The position numbers and the translations under genes were made by a program. DNA of 64,000 bases from UBA4733 sp036734945 (GTDB taxonomy: Bacteria > Chloroflexota > UBA4733), in assembly GCA_036734945.1 (NCBI GenBank), contig DAIMXP010000007.1, positions 1 through 64,000 of the forward strand, written 5' to 3'. Position 1 is the stretch's first letter, and each line of letters opens with the position of its first letter. The notes beneath the pieces were generated by a model that made no database searches, was not told where the DNA came from, and saw only the letters and a list, made by a program, of their open reading frames with translations. Positions 32,669 through 41,557 of the stretch are shown here, piece by piece.

Positions 32669-35600
32669 ATGGGCACGGGACGTATGATTACCATCGACGG
32701 CAACGAGGCGGTCGCCCGCATCGCCCACAAGACCAATGAGGTCATCGCTATCTTCCCTATCACCCCCTCGTCACCGATGGGCGAGTGGGCCGACACCTGG
32801 ACATCCCGCGGTGAGCCGAACATCTGGGGCGCCGTCCCCGTGGTGCAAGAGATGCAGAGTGAAGCCGGGGCGGCGGGCGCTGTCCATGGCGCCTTGCAAA
32901 CCGGCTCCCTGGCGACGACCTTCACCGCCTCTCAGGGGCTGTTGCTCATGATCCCCAATATGTACAAGATCGCCGGAGAGTTGACGTGTACAGTCTTTCA
33001 CGTGGCCGCGCGCTCCCTGGCGACGCACGCGCTGTCCATCTTCGGCGACCAGTCCGACGTGATGGCTGCCCGCGCTACGGGCTTTGCCCTGCTCTGCACC
33101 AACTCGGTGCAGGAGGCGCAGGATGGCGCGCTGATCGCCCAGGCGGCGACGCTGGAAAGCCGTGTGCCCTTCCTCCACTTCTTCGACGGCTTCCGCACGT
33201 CCCACGAAGTGATGAAGATCGAAGGGCTCACCGACGACGACGTGCGGGCGATGATCGACGAGGGGCTGGTGCGCGCCCACCGCGCCCGCGGCCTCTCTCC
33301 CGACCACCCGGTCCTGCGCGGCTCTGCCCAGAACCCGGACGTGTACTTCCAGAGCCGGGAGGCTGCCAACCCTTACTACCTTGCCTGTCCCAGCATCGTG
33401 CAGCGGGTCATGGATCGCTTTGCCGGGCTGACGGGCCGGCAGTATCGCCTCTTCGAGTACGTCGGCGCGCCCGACGCGGAACGTGTGATCGTCATGATGG
33501 GTTCCGGCGCCGAGACCGCGCAGGAGACCGTGGAGCACCTGCTCGCGCGCGTCGGCGACCAGCGTGTGGGGCTGCTCAAGGTCCGGCTCTACCGGCCGTT
33601 TTCGTCCGAGCACTTCGTCCGCTCGTTGCCGGCCAGCGTCCGGGCCATTGCTGTGCTCGACCGCACCAAGGAGCCGGGAAGCACAGGAGAGCCGCTCTAC
33701 CTGGACGTCGTGAGCGCGGTGAGCGAAGCCGTGGCGACGGGTGCGGCGCCGTTCGCCGCCTTCCCACGCATCATCGGCGGGCGGTACGGGCTCTCCTCCA
33801 AGGAGTTCACGCCAGCTATGGTCAAGGCGGTCTTCGACGAGTTGGGCAAGGACCGGCCCCGCCAGCACTTCACGGTCGGCATCGTCGACGACGTCACGCA
33901 CCTGAGCCTGGACGTTGACCCGACGTTCAGTACGGAGGGGGCCGATACCGTGCGGGCGTTGTTCTATGGCCTCGGGTCGGACGGCACCGTGAGTGCCAAC
34001 AAGAACGCCATCAAGATCATCGGCGAGGAGACGGACCACTGGGCCCAGGGCTACTTCGTCTACGACTCCAAGAAGTCCGGGACGCTCACGGTGTCCCACC
34101 TTCGCTTCGGGACCCAGCCCATCCATTCCACCTACCGAATCACGGTGGCGAGCTTCGTCGCCTGCCATCAGTTCCCCTTCCTCGAGCGCTACGACGTGCT
34201 CGCCGCTGCCGAGGAGGGCGCCACCTTCTTACTCAACAGCCCCTTCGGTCCGGACGCCGTGTGGGACCAGTTGCCGCGTCACGTCCAGCAGCAGCTTATC
34301 GACAAGCGGCTGCGCTTCTTCGTCGTCGACGCCACCGGCGTCGCCAACGCCGCCGGCATGGGTGAGCGCATCAATACGGTGATGCAGACGTGCTTCTTCG
34401 CGCTCAGCGGGGTGCTACCGCCGGGAGAAGCCATCGCCGCCATCAAGCGTGCCATTCGCAAGAGCTATAGCAAGCAGGGCGAGGCCGTCGTGCAGCGCAA
34501 CTTCGACGCCGTAGACCGGAGCCTGGCCGGGTTGCACGAGGTGGCGGTCCCGGCGACGGTGACGAGCGGCATTGAGTTGCGGCCGCCGGTTCCGGCGGAG
34601 GCGCCGCCCTTCGTGCAAATACTGACCGGCAAGCTGATTGCGGGCCTGGGAGATGAGCTGCCGGTGAGCGCCCTGCCGGTAGACGGCACATTCCCGACCG
34701 GCACCGCCCGCTGGGAGAAGCGCGACCTTGCCACCGAGATTCCCGTGTGGGATCCCCAGCTCTGCATCCAGTGCGGCAAGTGCGTGCTGGTCTGTCCGCA
34801 CGCGGCCATTCGGGAGAAGGTGTACGAGCCGTCGAGACTGCAAGGCGCACCGTCTACGTTCAAGTCCGACGAGGCCCGCTGGCGGGAGTTCGCCGGCTGG
34901 CGCTACACCCTTCAGGTCGCGCCTGAGGACTGCACCGGTTGCACGTTGTGCGTCGACGCCTGTCCGGCCATGCACAAGGTCGACCTACGGAAGGCCATCG
35001 AAATGGCGGCGCATGCGCCGTTGCGCTCAGCCGAACGGGACAACTTCGCCTTCTTCCAGCAACTGCCCGAGGTCGACCGGACCCGGCTGCACGTCAATCA
35101 GGTGAAGGACTCGCAACTGCTCGAGCCGCTCTTCGAGTTCTCCGGCGCCTGCGCCGGTTGTGGCGAGACCCCCTACCTGAAGCTGCTTTCGCAACTTTTC
35201 GGCGAGCGGACGCTGATCGCCAATGCTACCGGTTGCTCCTCCATTTACGGAGGGAACCTGCCGACCACGCCGTGGACGGTCAACCGTGAGGGGCGTGGCC
35301 CGGCCTGGGCCAATTCGCTCTTCGAAGACGACGCCGAGTTCGGGCTGGGCTTCCGGTTGGCGCTTGATCAGCAGCGCACGATGGCGGAGGAGTTGCTCGT
35401 CTGCCTCGCCGGCGTGGTCGGGGCCGACCTGGTCGGGTCCCTCCTCAACGCCGATCAGTCCACCGAGTCGGCGGTGCGCGCCCAGCGCGAACGCGTCCGG
35501 TTGCTGAAGCAGCGCCTCCAGGCGACGGAGACGCCTGAAGCGCGCCGGCTGCTCAGCGTGGCCGACGTGCTGGTGGAGCGCGCGGTGTGGATCGTCGGCG

Positions 35601-36244
35601 GCGATGGCTGGGCCTACGACATCGGCTTCGGTGGGCTGGACCACGTGCTGGCCTCCGGCCGTGACGTCAACGTGCTCGTTCTGGACACAGAAGTGTACTC
35701 CAACACCGGCGGGCAGATGTCCAAGGCGACACCCCGCGGCGCGGTCGCCAAGTTCGCGTCAGCGGGCAAACGTCTACCCAAGAAAGACCTGGGCTTGATG
35801 CTGATGGCCTACGGAAACGTTTACGTGGCGCAGGTCGCCATGGGGGCAAACGACGCGCAGACCGTCAGGGCTATGGTGGAGGCCCAGGCGTACCACGGGC
35901 CGTCACTGGTCATCGCCTACAGCCACTGTATCGAGCACGGCTACGATCTGGCCCATGGTCTGGAGCAACAGCGCCGGGCCGTGGCGACCGGCTACTGGCC
36001 GTTGTACCGCTACAACCCCAACCTGGCTGCCGCGGGCAAGAACCCCTTCATTCTCGACTCCAAGGCGCCAAGCGCGCCGCTGGAGGAATACGTCTACCAG
36101 GAGTCGAGATACCGTATGCTGCTCGCGCGTGATGAGGCCACGGCCAAGGAACTACTGCGTCTGGCGCAGCAAGACGTCACCGAACGCTGGCGCCGGTACG
36201 CACAGATGGCGACCCCTTCCGCGTCGAAGCAGTCGGTGGGTTGA
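32669..36244 (+). CDS. nifJ: Pyruvate:ferredoxin (flavodoxin) oxidoreductase, full-length
   Basis: A 1191-aa single-chain PFOR, the usual family size, starting at the ATG at 32669. It opens with ITIDGNEAVARIAHKTNEV and PITPSSPMGEWAD (domain I). Two 4Fe-4S sites lie near residues 695-710 (CIQCGKCVLVCP) and 755-765 (CTGCTLCVDACP). The third cluster begins at CAGCGETPY and ends at a Cys in NATGCSSIYG. TPP binding is at GDGWAYDIGFGG with DTEVYSNTGGQ. It oxidises pyruvate to acetyl-CoA and CO2 and reduces ferredoxin. In its position just before the corrinoid-reactivation genes it could supply low-potential electrons for Co(II) reduction. An internal fragment of a related gene is at 19034-19360. 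Confidence 0.96.
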   Translation: MGTGRMITIDGNEAVARIAHKTNEVIAIFPITPSSPMGEWADTWTSRGEPNIWGAVPVVQEMQSEAGAAGAVHGALQTGSLATTFTASQGLLLMIPNMYKIAGELTCTVFHVAARSLATHALSIFGDQSDVMAARATGFALLCTNSVQEAQDGALIAQAATLESRVPFLHFFDGFRTSHEVMKIEGLTDDDVRAMIDEGLVRAHRARGLSPDHPVLRGSAQNPDVYFQSREAANPYYLACPSIVQRVMDRFAGLTGRQYRLFEYVGAPDAERVIVMMGSGAETAQETVEHLLARVGDQRVGLLKVRLYRPFSSEHFVRSLPASVRAIAVLDRTKEPGSTGEPLYLDVVSAVSEAVATGAAPFAAFPRIIGGRYGLSSKEFTPAMVKAVFDELGKDRPRQHFTVGIVDDVTHLSLDVDPTFSTEGADTVRALFYGLGSDGTVSANKNAIKIIGEETDHWAQGYFVYDSKKSGTLTVSHLRFGTQPIHSTYRITVASFVACHQFPFLERYDVLAAAEEGATFLLNSPFGPDAVWDQLPRHVQQQLIDKRLRFFVVDATGVANAAGMGERINTVMQTCFFALSGVLPPGEAIAAIKRAIRKSYSKQGEAVVQRNFDAVDRSLAGLHEVAVPATVTSGIELRPPVPAEAPPFVQILTGKLIAGLGDELPVSALPVDGTFPTGTARWEKRDLATEIPVWDPQLCIQCGKCVLVCPHAAIREKVYEPSRLQGAPSTFKSDEARWREFAGWRYTLQVAPEDCTGCTLCVDACPAMHKVDLRKAIEMAAHAPLRSAERDNFAFFQQLPEVDRTRLHVNQVKDSQLLEPLFEFSGACAGCGETPYLKLLSQLFGERTLIANATGCSSIYGGNLPTTPWTVNREGRGPAWANSLFEDDAEFGLGFRLALDQQRTMAEELLVCLAGVVGADLVGSLLNADQSTESAVRAQRERVRLLKQRLQATETPEARRLLSVADVLVERAVWIVGGDGWAYDIGFGGLDHVLASGRDVNVLVLDTEVYSNTGGQMSKATPRGAVAKFASAGKRLPKKDLGLMLMAYGNVYVAQVAMGANDAQTVRAMVEAQAYHGPSLVIAYSHCIEHGYDLAHGLEQQRRAVATGYWPLYRYNPNLAAAGKNPFILDSKAPSAPLEEYVYQESRYRMLLARDEATAKELLRLAQQDVTERWRRYAQMATPSASKQSVG

Positions 36245-36437
36245 GCAGGCACAACGAACCGGGCGCCGCTACCGGCCCCGGCGGGCGGGTACCTCTGGGT
36301 GTTTGCTCATGTCCACCATCCTCGCTCACCGCGCCGATGGTGAAAAGGCCCTGGAGTATCGCCCCTGGTTCTGTCGACGCGACGCGCCAACTGGTATGAT
36401 TTGCGTTGTGCGAAATCCAAGCCTTGAGGAGGGCGCT

Positions 36438-37328
36438 GTGGCTGTGAAGAGCTCCCTGTTGGCCCGGATCCAGTCGGGCGAGACCCTCATCTCCGATGGC
36501 GCCACCGGCACCTTTCTGCAGCAGCAGGGGCTCCGTCCAGGGGAGTGCCCGGAAGCGCTGAACGTCACGGCGCCGCAGGTCATCGGCGGGATGGCAGCCG
36601 CGTACTTCGCGGCCGGTTCCGATCTGGTGCTGACGAACTCGTTCGGCGGGAACGTCTTCCGGCTACGCCGGTGTGGATATGGTGACCGCGTCGAAGAGTT
36701 CAACCGGCTCGCCGCCACCCTGGCCCGTAGCGCCACGCCCCCCGGTCGCTTCGTCGTCGGCTCGATCGGTCCCACCGGTGAGTTCGCGGAGCCGCTCGGC
36801 GACCTGTCCGTCGAGGCGATGGGCGAAGCCTTCGCCGAGCAGGCCCAGTCGCTCGTCGCGGGCGGCGTCGACGGCCTCCTGGTCGAGACCATGACAGCGC
36901 TCGACGAAGCAGTGCTGGCCGTGCGCATGGCCCGTGACCAGACCAACGGCCCAGTCCTCGCCACGATGGTCTTCACCAGGGGAAGGCGAGGCTGGGCTAC
37001 GACGATGGGAGTCACGCCGGAGCGCGCGGTGAACGCCTTGTTGGACGCCGGGGCCGATGTCGTCGGTGCGAACTGCGGGAACGGCATCGTCCCGATGGTC
37101 GAGTTGGCTCGACTGCTTCGCGCGCTTACCGCTGCTCCGCTGCTGATCCACGCCAACGCCGGTATCCCCGAGTATCGCGAAGGGAGCGTCGTGTACCCAG
37201 AGACGCCTGAGGTGATGGCGCCGTTGTTCCTCGACATGCAGCGGATCGGCATCAATATCCTCGGCGGTTGCTGCGGCACCATGCCGGCTCACATTCAGGC
37301 GCTCCACTACGCGCTGCGCGGCTGCTAG
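36438..37328 (+). CDS. Homocysteine S-methyltransferase domain protein (MetH-N-like)
   Basis: A 296-aa barrel that is just the homocysteine-methyltransferase domain. The GTG at 36438 follows gaggaggg, so I use it instead of upstream in-frame starts. Zinc ligands are Cys213 (GANCGNG), Cys278 and Cys279 (GGCCGTMP), the three-Cys site of MetH and BHMT. Other landmarks are DGATGTFLQQQG, TNSFGGN and SIGPTGE. The neighbours suggest the methyl group comes from the corrinoid protein at 45525 and ends on homocysteine, giving methionine. The RACE gene follows only 8 nt later, a standard pair. A different thiol acceptor cannot be excluded. Confidence 0.9.
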   Translation: MAVKSSLLARIQSGETLISDGATGTFLQQQGLRPGECPEALNVTAPQVIGGMAAAYFAAGSDLVLTNSFGGNVFRLRRCGYGDRVEEFNRLAATLARSATPPGRFVVGSIGPTGEFAEPLGDLSVEAMGEAFAEQAQSLVAGGVDGLLVETMTALDEAVLAVRMARDQTNGPVLATMVFTRGRRGWATTMGVTPERAVNALLDAGADVVGANCGNGIVPMVELARLLRALTAAPLLIHANAGIPEYREGSVVYPETPEVMAPLFLDMQRIGINILGGCCGTMPAHIQALHYALRGC

Positions 37329-37336
37329 ACGCGGCC

Positions 37337-39022
37337 ATGGAGGAACAGGCCCGGCTGATGTCGCCTCCTCGCTCTGAGCGGCAGCAACGTCAACCCACGG
37401 TGGAGAAGACGCTCTTCGACTGCGCCGATGCGCTCCAGATGAAGGTTCCCACCTCCTGCGGGCGGAACGGTGAGTGTCACGAATGCATTGTGGAAGTCTT
37501 GAGCGGTGCGGCAGGCCTGGCGCCCCCCACTGCGGCCGAGCGGTTCCTCCAGGGGAAGTATCGTCTGGCCTGCCAGGCTCGCCTGCTCGATCCCCACGTG
37601 GAGCCGGCCTTTGCCCCGCTCAAGCGTCGTCGCCAGATCATGAGCAGCAGACAACGGCGCACAGTCGCCCTTGATCCCTGCATTCGACGCGCCGACGATG
37701 GGGTGTACTGCGGCGATACCCGTATCGACGCCTACCGTGGCGCCATCTACGGCCTGGCGATCGACGTGGGGACCACGACCGTCGTGCTGGACTTGCTCGA
37801 TCTGGAGACCGGGGCCGCGCTCTGCACCGGTGCGTTGGAGAATCCCCAGCGCTTTGGCGGCAGTGATGTGATGCATCGCATCTCGTACGATAGCGGACCA
37901 TTTCGTGGTGAACTGTCTCGCGCCATTATCAACGCCGTCAACGCCGAAATCCGGGAGATGTGTCGGCGGCTCCGCTTTTCCCGGCGGCTGATCTACGAGA
38001 TTGTCGTCGTCGGCAACGCGACAATGCGGGATCTCTTCTTCCACCTCGATGTCCAATCGATTGGTGAAAGGCCGTACAAATCCGTGACCGAGCTCGCCCT
38101 GCTGCGCGGCGAGCGTGCCACCACGGCCCTGTCGGCGCCGGCACGTGCGCTTGGTCTTCGCATCAATCCCAAAGGAACCGTCTACGGCGCTCCCTTGATC
38201 GCCTCGCACGTTGGAGCTGATGCCGCTGCCGATCTGCTGGCCCTCGGCATTGACGAACTGGACGATGCGGAGGAGGTCGTCATGCTGGTCGACATCGGCA
38301 CCAATACCGAGGTGATCGTGGGCAACGCCCGGCGCATGGTCGCGGCATCGTGTCCTGCTGGTCCGGCGTTTGAAGGTGGGCACGTCAGCTACGGGATGCC
38401 CGGTTGCCAGGGAGCCATTGAGTCCGTTTCGCTCGACAACGGTCGCATCGCCTGCTCCGTCATCGGCGGCGGCGAACCGGAAGGCATCTGCGGCTCCGGC
38501 CTGATCGACCTGCTGGCCGAACTGCTGCGGCACCAACGAATCGATCCGCTCGGCGTGTTCGCGGACGGCACTTCCGAGTTCTCGCTCGTCCCAGAAAAAG
38601 GGATTACCTTTTCCCGGGCCGACTTGAGTGAGCTCGCCCAGGCCAAGGCCGCCAACGCCTGCGGCCAGTTGATCGCCTTGCGGACGTTCGGCATTCCCCC
38701 GGAGCGCGTCAGGCACGTGTATCTGGCCGGGGGCTTTGCCAACTACATCAACGTCGTCAACGCGATAGCAATCGGGTTCATTCCAGGGTTGCCCCTTGAG
38801 AAGATCGTCAAAGTCGGCAACGCAGCGCTCGAAGGCGCCACGCTGCTGTTGCTCTCGCAGCAGAAGCGCCGGCGCATTGAGGAGATCGTCCGGCGGATCG
38901 ACCACATCGAACTGGAGACGACGGCCGACTTCTTCGATCTCTTCGTCGACGGTTGCCTGTTCCAACCCATGGCGTTCAGTCAAGATCTCGTGTCTGTGGC
39001 GCCGGCAGGGCCTCGAGCGTGA
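37337..39022 (+). CDS. Corrinoid-protein reductive activator (RACE; [2Fe-2S] plus ASKHA, DUF4445 type)
   Basis: A 561-aa protein. A short ferredoxin-like N-terminus binds [2Fe-2S] with Cys41, Cys47, Cys50 and Cys79 (C-x5-C-x2-C-x28-C). After a linker, the ASKHA-type ATPase starts YGLAIDVGTTTVVLDLLDL; further motifs are NPQRFGGSDVMHRIS, MLVDIGTNTEVIVGN and AGGFANYINV. RACE proteins reactivate corrinoid methyltransferase carriers that have lost an electron, using ATP hydrolysis and a low-potential reductant. It is next to the homocysteine methyltransferase, and its target is most likely the corrinoid protein at 45525. The N-terminus is shorter than in some relatives, but the domain set is complete. 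Confidence 0.92.
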   Translation: MEEQARLMSPPRSERQQRQPTVEKTLFDCADALQMKVPTSCGRNGECHECIVEVLSGAAGLAPPTAAERFLQGKYRLACQARLLDPHVEPAFAPLKRRRQIMSSRQRRTVALDPCIRRADDGVYCGDTRIDAYRGAIYGLAIDVGTTTVVLDLLDLETGAALCTGALENPQRFGGSDVMHRISYDSGPFRGELSRAIINAVNAEIREMCRRLRFSRRLIYEIVVVGNATMRDLFFHLDVQSIGERPYKSVTELALLRGERATTALSAPARALGLRINPKGTVYGAPLIASHVGADAAADLLALGIDELDDAEEVVMLVDIGTNTEVIVGNARRMVAASCPAGPAFEGGHVSYGMPGCQGAIESVSLDNGRIACSVIGGGEPEGICGSGLIDLLAELLRHQRIDPLGVFADGTSEFSLVPEKGITFSRADLSELAQAKAANACGQLIALRTFGIPPERVRHVYLAGGFANYINVVNAIAIGFIPGLPLEKIVKVGNAALEGATLLLLSQQKRRRIEEIVRRIDHIELETTADFFDLFVDGCLFQPMAFSQDLVSVAPAGPRA

Positions 39023-39052
39023 TTGGTTGCCCGTCCCCTGGCCCGGCGCCGT

Positions 39053-39140
39053 CCTCGCTCCTGCATCGACCGGATCCTCTCCAAGCTTGGCATGCATAGC
39101 CGCCTGGAAGCCGTCGCGCTCGTCTCCGACTGGCGTATGC
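39053..39140 (+). pseudogene. LuxR HTH C-terminal fragment in a 414-bp gap
   Basis: The stretch 39023-39436 between the RACE gene and the first URO-D gene has no complete gene. At 39053-39140 one frame reads IDRILSKLGMHSRLEAVALV, the last two helices of a LuxR/NarL-type HTH. No recognition helix or regulator body precedes it. It is a remnant, possibly of a pathway regulator. The remainder up to 39436 shows nothing definite; agaggag at 39424-39430 serves the next gene. Confidence 0.6.
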
Positions 39141-39436
39141 CGAGCGGCCGTGCAGGACGTGCTCAACGGCAAGCAGCAACCGCAGCAGGCGCTGGACCAC
39201 GTCACGGGCTTGCTCAAGTGGGGCAGCCGCCGACCCACCTCCGCCGTCCATGCCGCCAACGGGTATACTACCTTCCGGCACGCCATCGGGACGCTCCTCT
39301 CTGCGCATGCTACTCGCCAACACCGTCAGCATCGCAGATGGAGCGCCCCTCTGCCATCGCCCGCCCGCCGTCAGCGAATACCTACCCCAGAAAGGCTGGG
39401 GGTAGGGCCATTTCCGGGGGAAAAGAGGAGCACAGC

Positions 39437-40513
39437 ATGGCTGCTGGACACCGGATAGTGCAGAACTTGACTTCGCGAGAGCGCGTGCGCGCGGTGCTGG
39501 CACACCGACGACCCGACCGCCTGCCGTTGGATTATCGCGCCGAGCCAGAGGTCTCCGCCGCTCTCCGCCGACGGCTTGGGGTTACCACGCAGGAAGCGCT
39601 GCTCGACGCGCTCGGGGTCGACATTCGCTGGATCGGTGTCCCCTATTACGGTGGCGAGGAAACCAGGCGTTTGCCGAACGGAGAGAGCGAAAACATCTGG
39701 GGAATTCGCCGGACGGGCGCGTTCGGGGGCTACGTGGTCTCCCATCCGCTGGCCGGGGCCAGGTCGCGAGCCGACATTGAGGCGCATCCCTGGCCCGATC
39801 CAGCGGCGGTCGACGTCGACACCTGGGTCGAGCGCGTGCAAGCCTGCGGCGATTACGCCCGCTTCGGGGGACCAAACTGTCGCATCTTCTTCGACGCCAT
39901 CGAGTTGGTAGGCTTCGAGAAGTTCTTCACCTGGCTCTACGACGAACCGGACCTCATTCGTCTGCTGCTGGACAAGATTGCCGACTACAATGAAGCGGTG
40001 CTGCGGCGGTTGTTCTCCCGCCTGCCCGGCGAGATTGACGCGATTCAGATGGTCTCCGATTTCGGCAGCCAGCGAAGCTTGCTGATTCAGCCGGCCACCT
40101 GGCGTGCGTTCGTCCGCCCACCCTTTGAGCGGCTGTTTCGCTGCGCGAGAGCGTACGGAGTGCACGTGATGCTGCACAGCGACGGGGCCATCCGGGCGGT
40201 CATCCCCGACCTCGTGGACATGGGTCTGGAGATCCTCAACCCGATTCAGGTGGAGGCGGTCGGCATGGAGCCGCGCGGCTTGAAGCGCGACTTTGGCGAT
40301 AGCCTGATTTTTCACGGGGCGATTGACATCCAGCAGACTCTGCCGTTTGGCTCGCCCGAAGACGTTCGAAACGAAGTACGGGAGCGTTTCCATGATCTTG
40401 GAGCAGGCGGAGGATACATTCTGAGTTGCAGCCATTCGTTGCTTCCCGACGTGCCAATCGAGAACATTCTAGCGATGTACGAAACGGCGCGCGTAGAGTG
40501 TCGGTATGACTAG
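39437..40513 (+). CDS. Uroporphyrinogen decarboxylase-fold protein, putative corrinoid-dependent methyltransferase 1
   Basis: A 358-aa URO-D superfamily protein starting LTSRERVRAVLAHRRPDRLP, the typical opening. In MtaA/MtbA, zinc is held by H-x-C and a later Cys. Here the first site is H247-S-D249 (MLHSDG) and the later Cys is C331 (GYILSCSHS), so one Cys ligand is replaced by Asp. That suggests a substrate-activating methyltransferase, not coenzyme M or thiol chemistry. It is followed after 24 nt by the next paralogue. Heme biosynthesis is unlikely, since true HemE has different N-terminal residues and there are six such genes here. Substrate unknown. Confidence 0.87.
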   Translation: MAAGHRIVQNLTSRERVRAVLAHRRPDRLPLDYRAEPEVSAALRRRLGVTTQEALLDALGVDIRWIGVPYYGGEETRRLPNGESENIWGIRRTGAFGGYVVSHPLAGARSRADIEAHPWPDPAAVDVDTWVERVQACGDYARFGGPNCRIFFDAIELVGFEKFFTWLYDEPDLIRLLLDKIADYNEAVLRRLFSRLPGEIDAIQMVSDFGSQRSLLIQPATWRAFVRPPFERLFRCARAYGVHVMLHSDGAIRAVIPDLVDMGLEILNPIQVEAVGMEPRGLKRDFGDSLIFHGAIDIQQTLPFGSPEDVRNEVRERFHDLGAGGGYILSCSHSLLPDVPIENILAMYETARVECRYD

Positions 40514-40537
40514 AACGACCTTGCCAGGAGGGAATGG

Positions 40538-41521
40538 ATGACCCCACGTGAGCGATTCATCGCTGCTTTGCAGCGACGACCAATTAGCGGTCGGGTACCG
40601 CACTTCGAGCTGGTCTTTTTCCTAACGATGGAGGCCTTCGGCAAAGTTCACCCCAGTCACCGGAACTACGACCAATGGCTACAGATGCTGGAATCAGAGC
40701 GCGAGCTGCACCGGAACGACATGGCCGACCTGTTCATCGCGACTGCCGAGCGCTACGAGCACGACGCCATCTTCCTGCATCCCAATCCCAGCACCATCGA
40801 GGAAACCTTGCACCTCATCGACAAAGTGCGGCAGAAGTCGGGAGATCGCTACTTTCTGATGCTGCACGGTGATGCCACGTTCGGGATTCCGCACGGTAGA
40901 GATATGATGGAGTGGTGCGGCTGGCTGTACGAACATCCCGAGGAAGCCCATGCCACGGCGAAGCGTCAGGTCGACCACGCCCTGGAACGTGCTATCAAGC
41001 TCAAAGCTCAAGGTGGGCTCGATGGGTTCGCCTTGTGTGCCGATTACTGCTTCAATACCGGTCCCTTTCTGCGCCCCGAGAAGTTCCACGAGGTCGTCAC
41101 TCCCTATCTGAAAGCGCTGATCGCCGGCTACCGGGAGCTGGGATTCTACGCGATCAAGCACACCGATGGCAACATCATGCCCATTATCGAAGACCTTCTG
41201 GACTGTAACCCGCACGCGCTGCACTCGCTCGATCCTCAGGGCGGCGTCGACATCGCTGAGGTCAAGCGGCGCTACGGGCAGCGGGTGGCGTTGAGTGGGA
41301 ATGTGAATTGCGGTTTACTGGATACCGGAACGGACGAAGAAGTCGTCGTCGCCGTCCGCTATGCGCTGCAGCACGGCATGCCTGGTGGTGGCTACATCTT
41401 CTCGACGAGTAACTGTATTTACACCGGTCTCCGTCTCTCGCGTTACGAGCTCATGCTCGACGTGTGGCGACGCGAAGGAATTTACCCCGATCACGCCGGC
41501 CAACCTCTGGACAGACCATGA
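40538..41521 (+). CDS. Uroporphyrinogen decarboxylase-fold protein, putative corrinoid-dependent methyltransferase 2
   Basis: A 327-aa paralogue with an excellent aggaggg site before its ATG. It opens TPRERFIAALQRRPISGRVP. The metal-site counterpart is H208-T-D210 (IKHTDGN), and Cys293 lies in STSNCIYTG. As in the upstream gene, the Cys of H-x-C is Asp, giving an H-x-D...C set; the ligand change is therefore shared and probably functional. ALCADYCFNTG carries two cysteines near the active site region. It ends 36 nt before the 3' end of a convergent gene of the same fold. Likely acts with the gene at 39437. Confidence 0.87.
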   Translation: MTPRERFIAALQRRPISGRVPHFELVFFLTMEAFGKVHPSHRNYDQWLQMLESERELHRNDMADLFIATAERYEHDAIFLHPNPSTIEETLHLIDKVRQKSGDRYFLMLHGDATFGIPHGRDMMEWCGWLYEHPEEAHATAKRQVDHALERAIKLKAQGGLDGFALCADYCFNTGPFLRPEKFHEVVTPYLKALIAGYRELGFYAIKHTDGNIMPIIEDLLDCNPHALHSLDPQGGVDIAEVKRRYGQRVALSGNVNCGLLDTGTDEEVVVAVRYALQHGMPGGGYIFSTSNCIYTGLRLSRYELMLDVWRREGIYPDHAGQPLDRP

Positions 41522-41557
41522 AGACCGGGGAATCGGTATAGTCGCCATCCTGGGGGC

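Noticed and set aside
37325..39286. Minus-strand open frame of 653 codons
   Set aside because: Fully opposite the RACE gene, whose Fe-S and ASKHA motifs are unmistakable.
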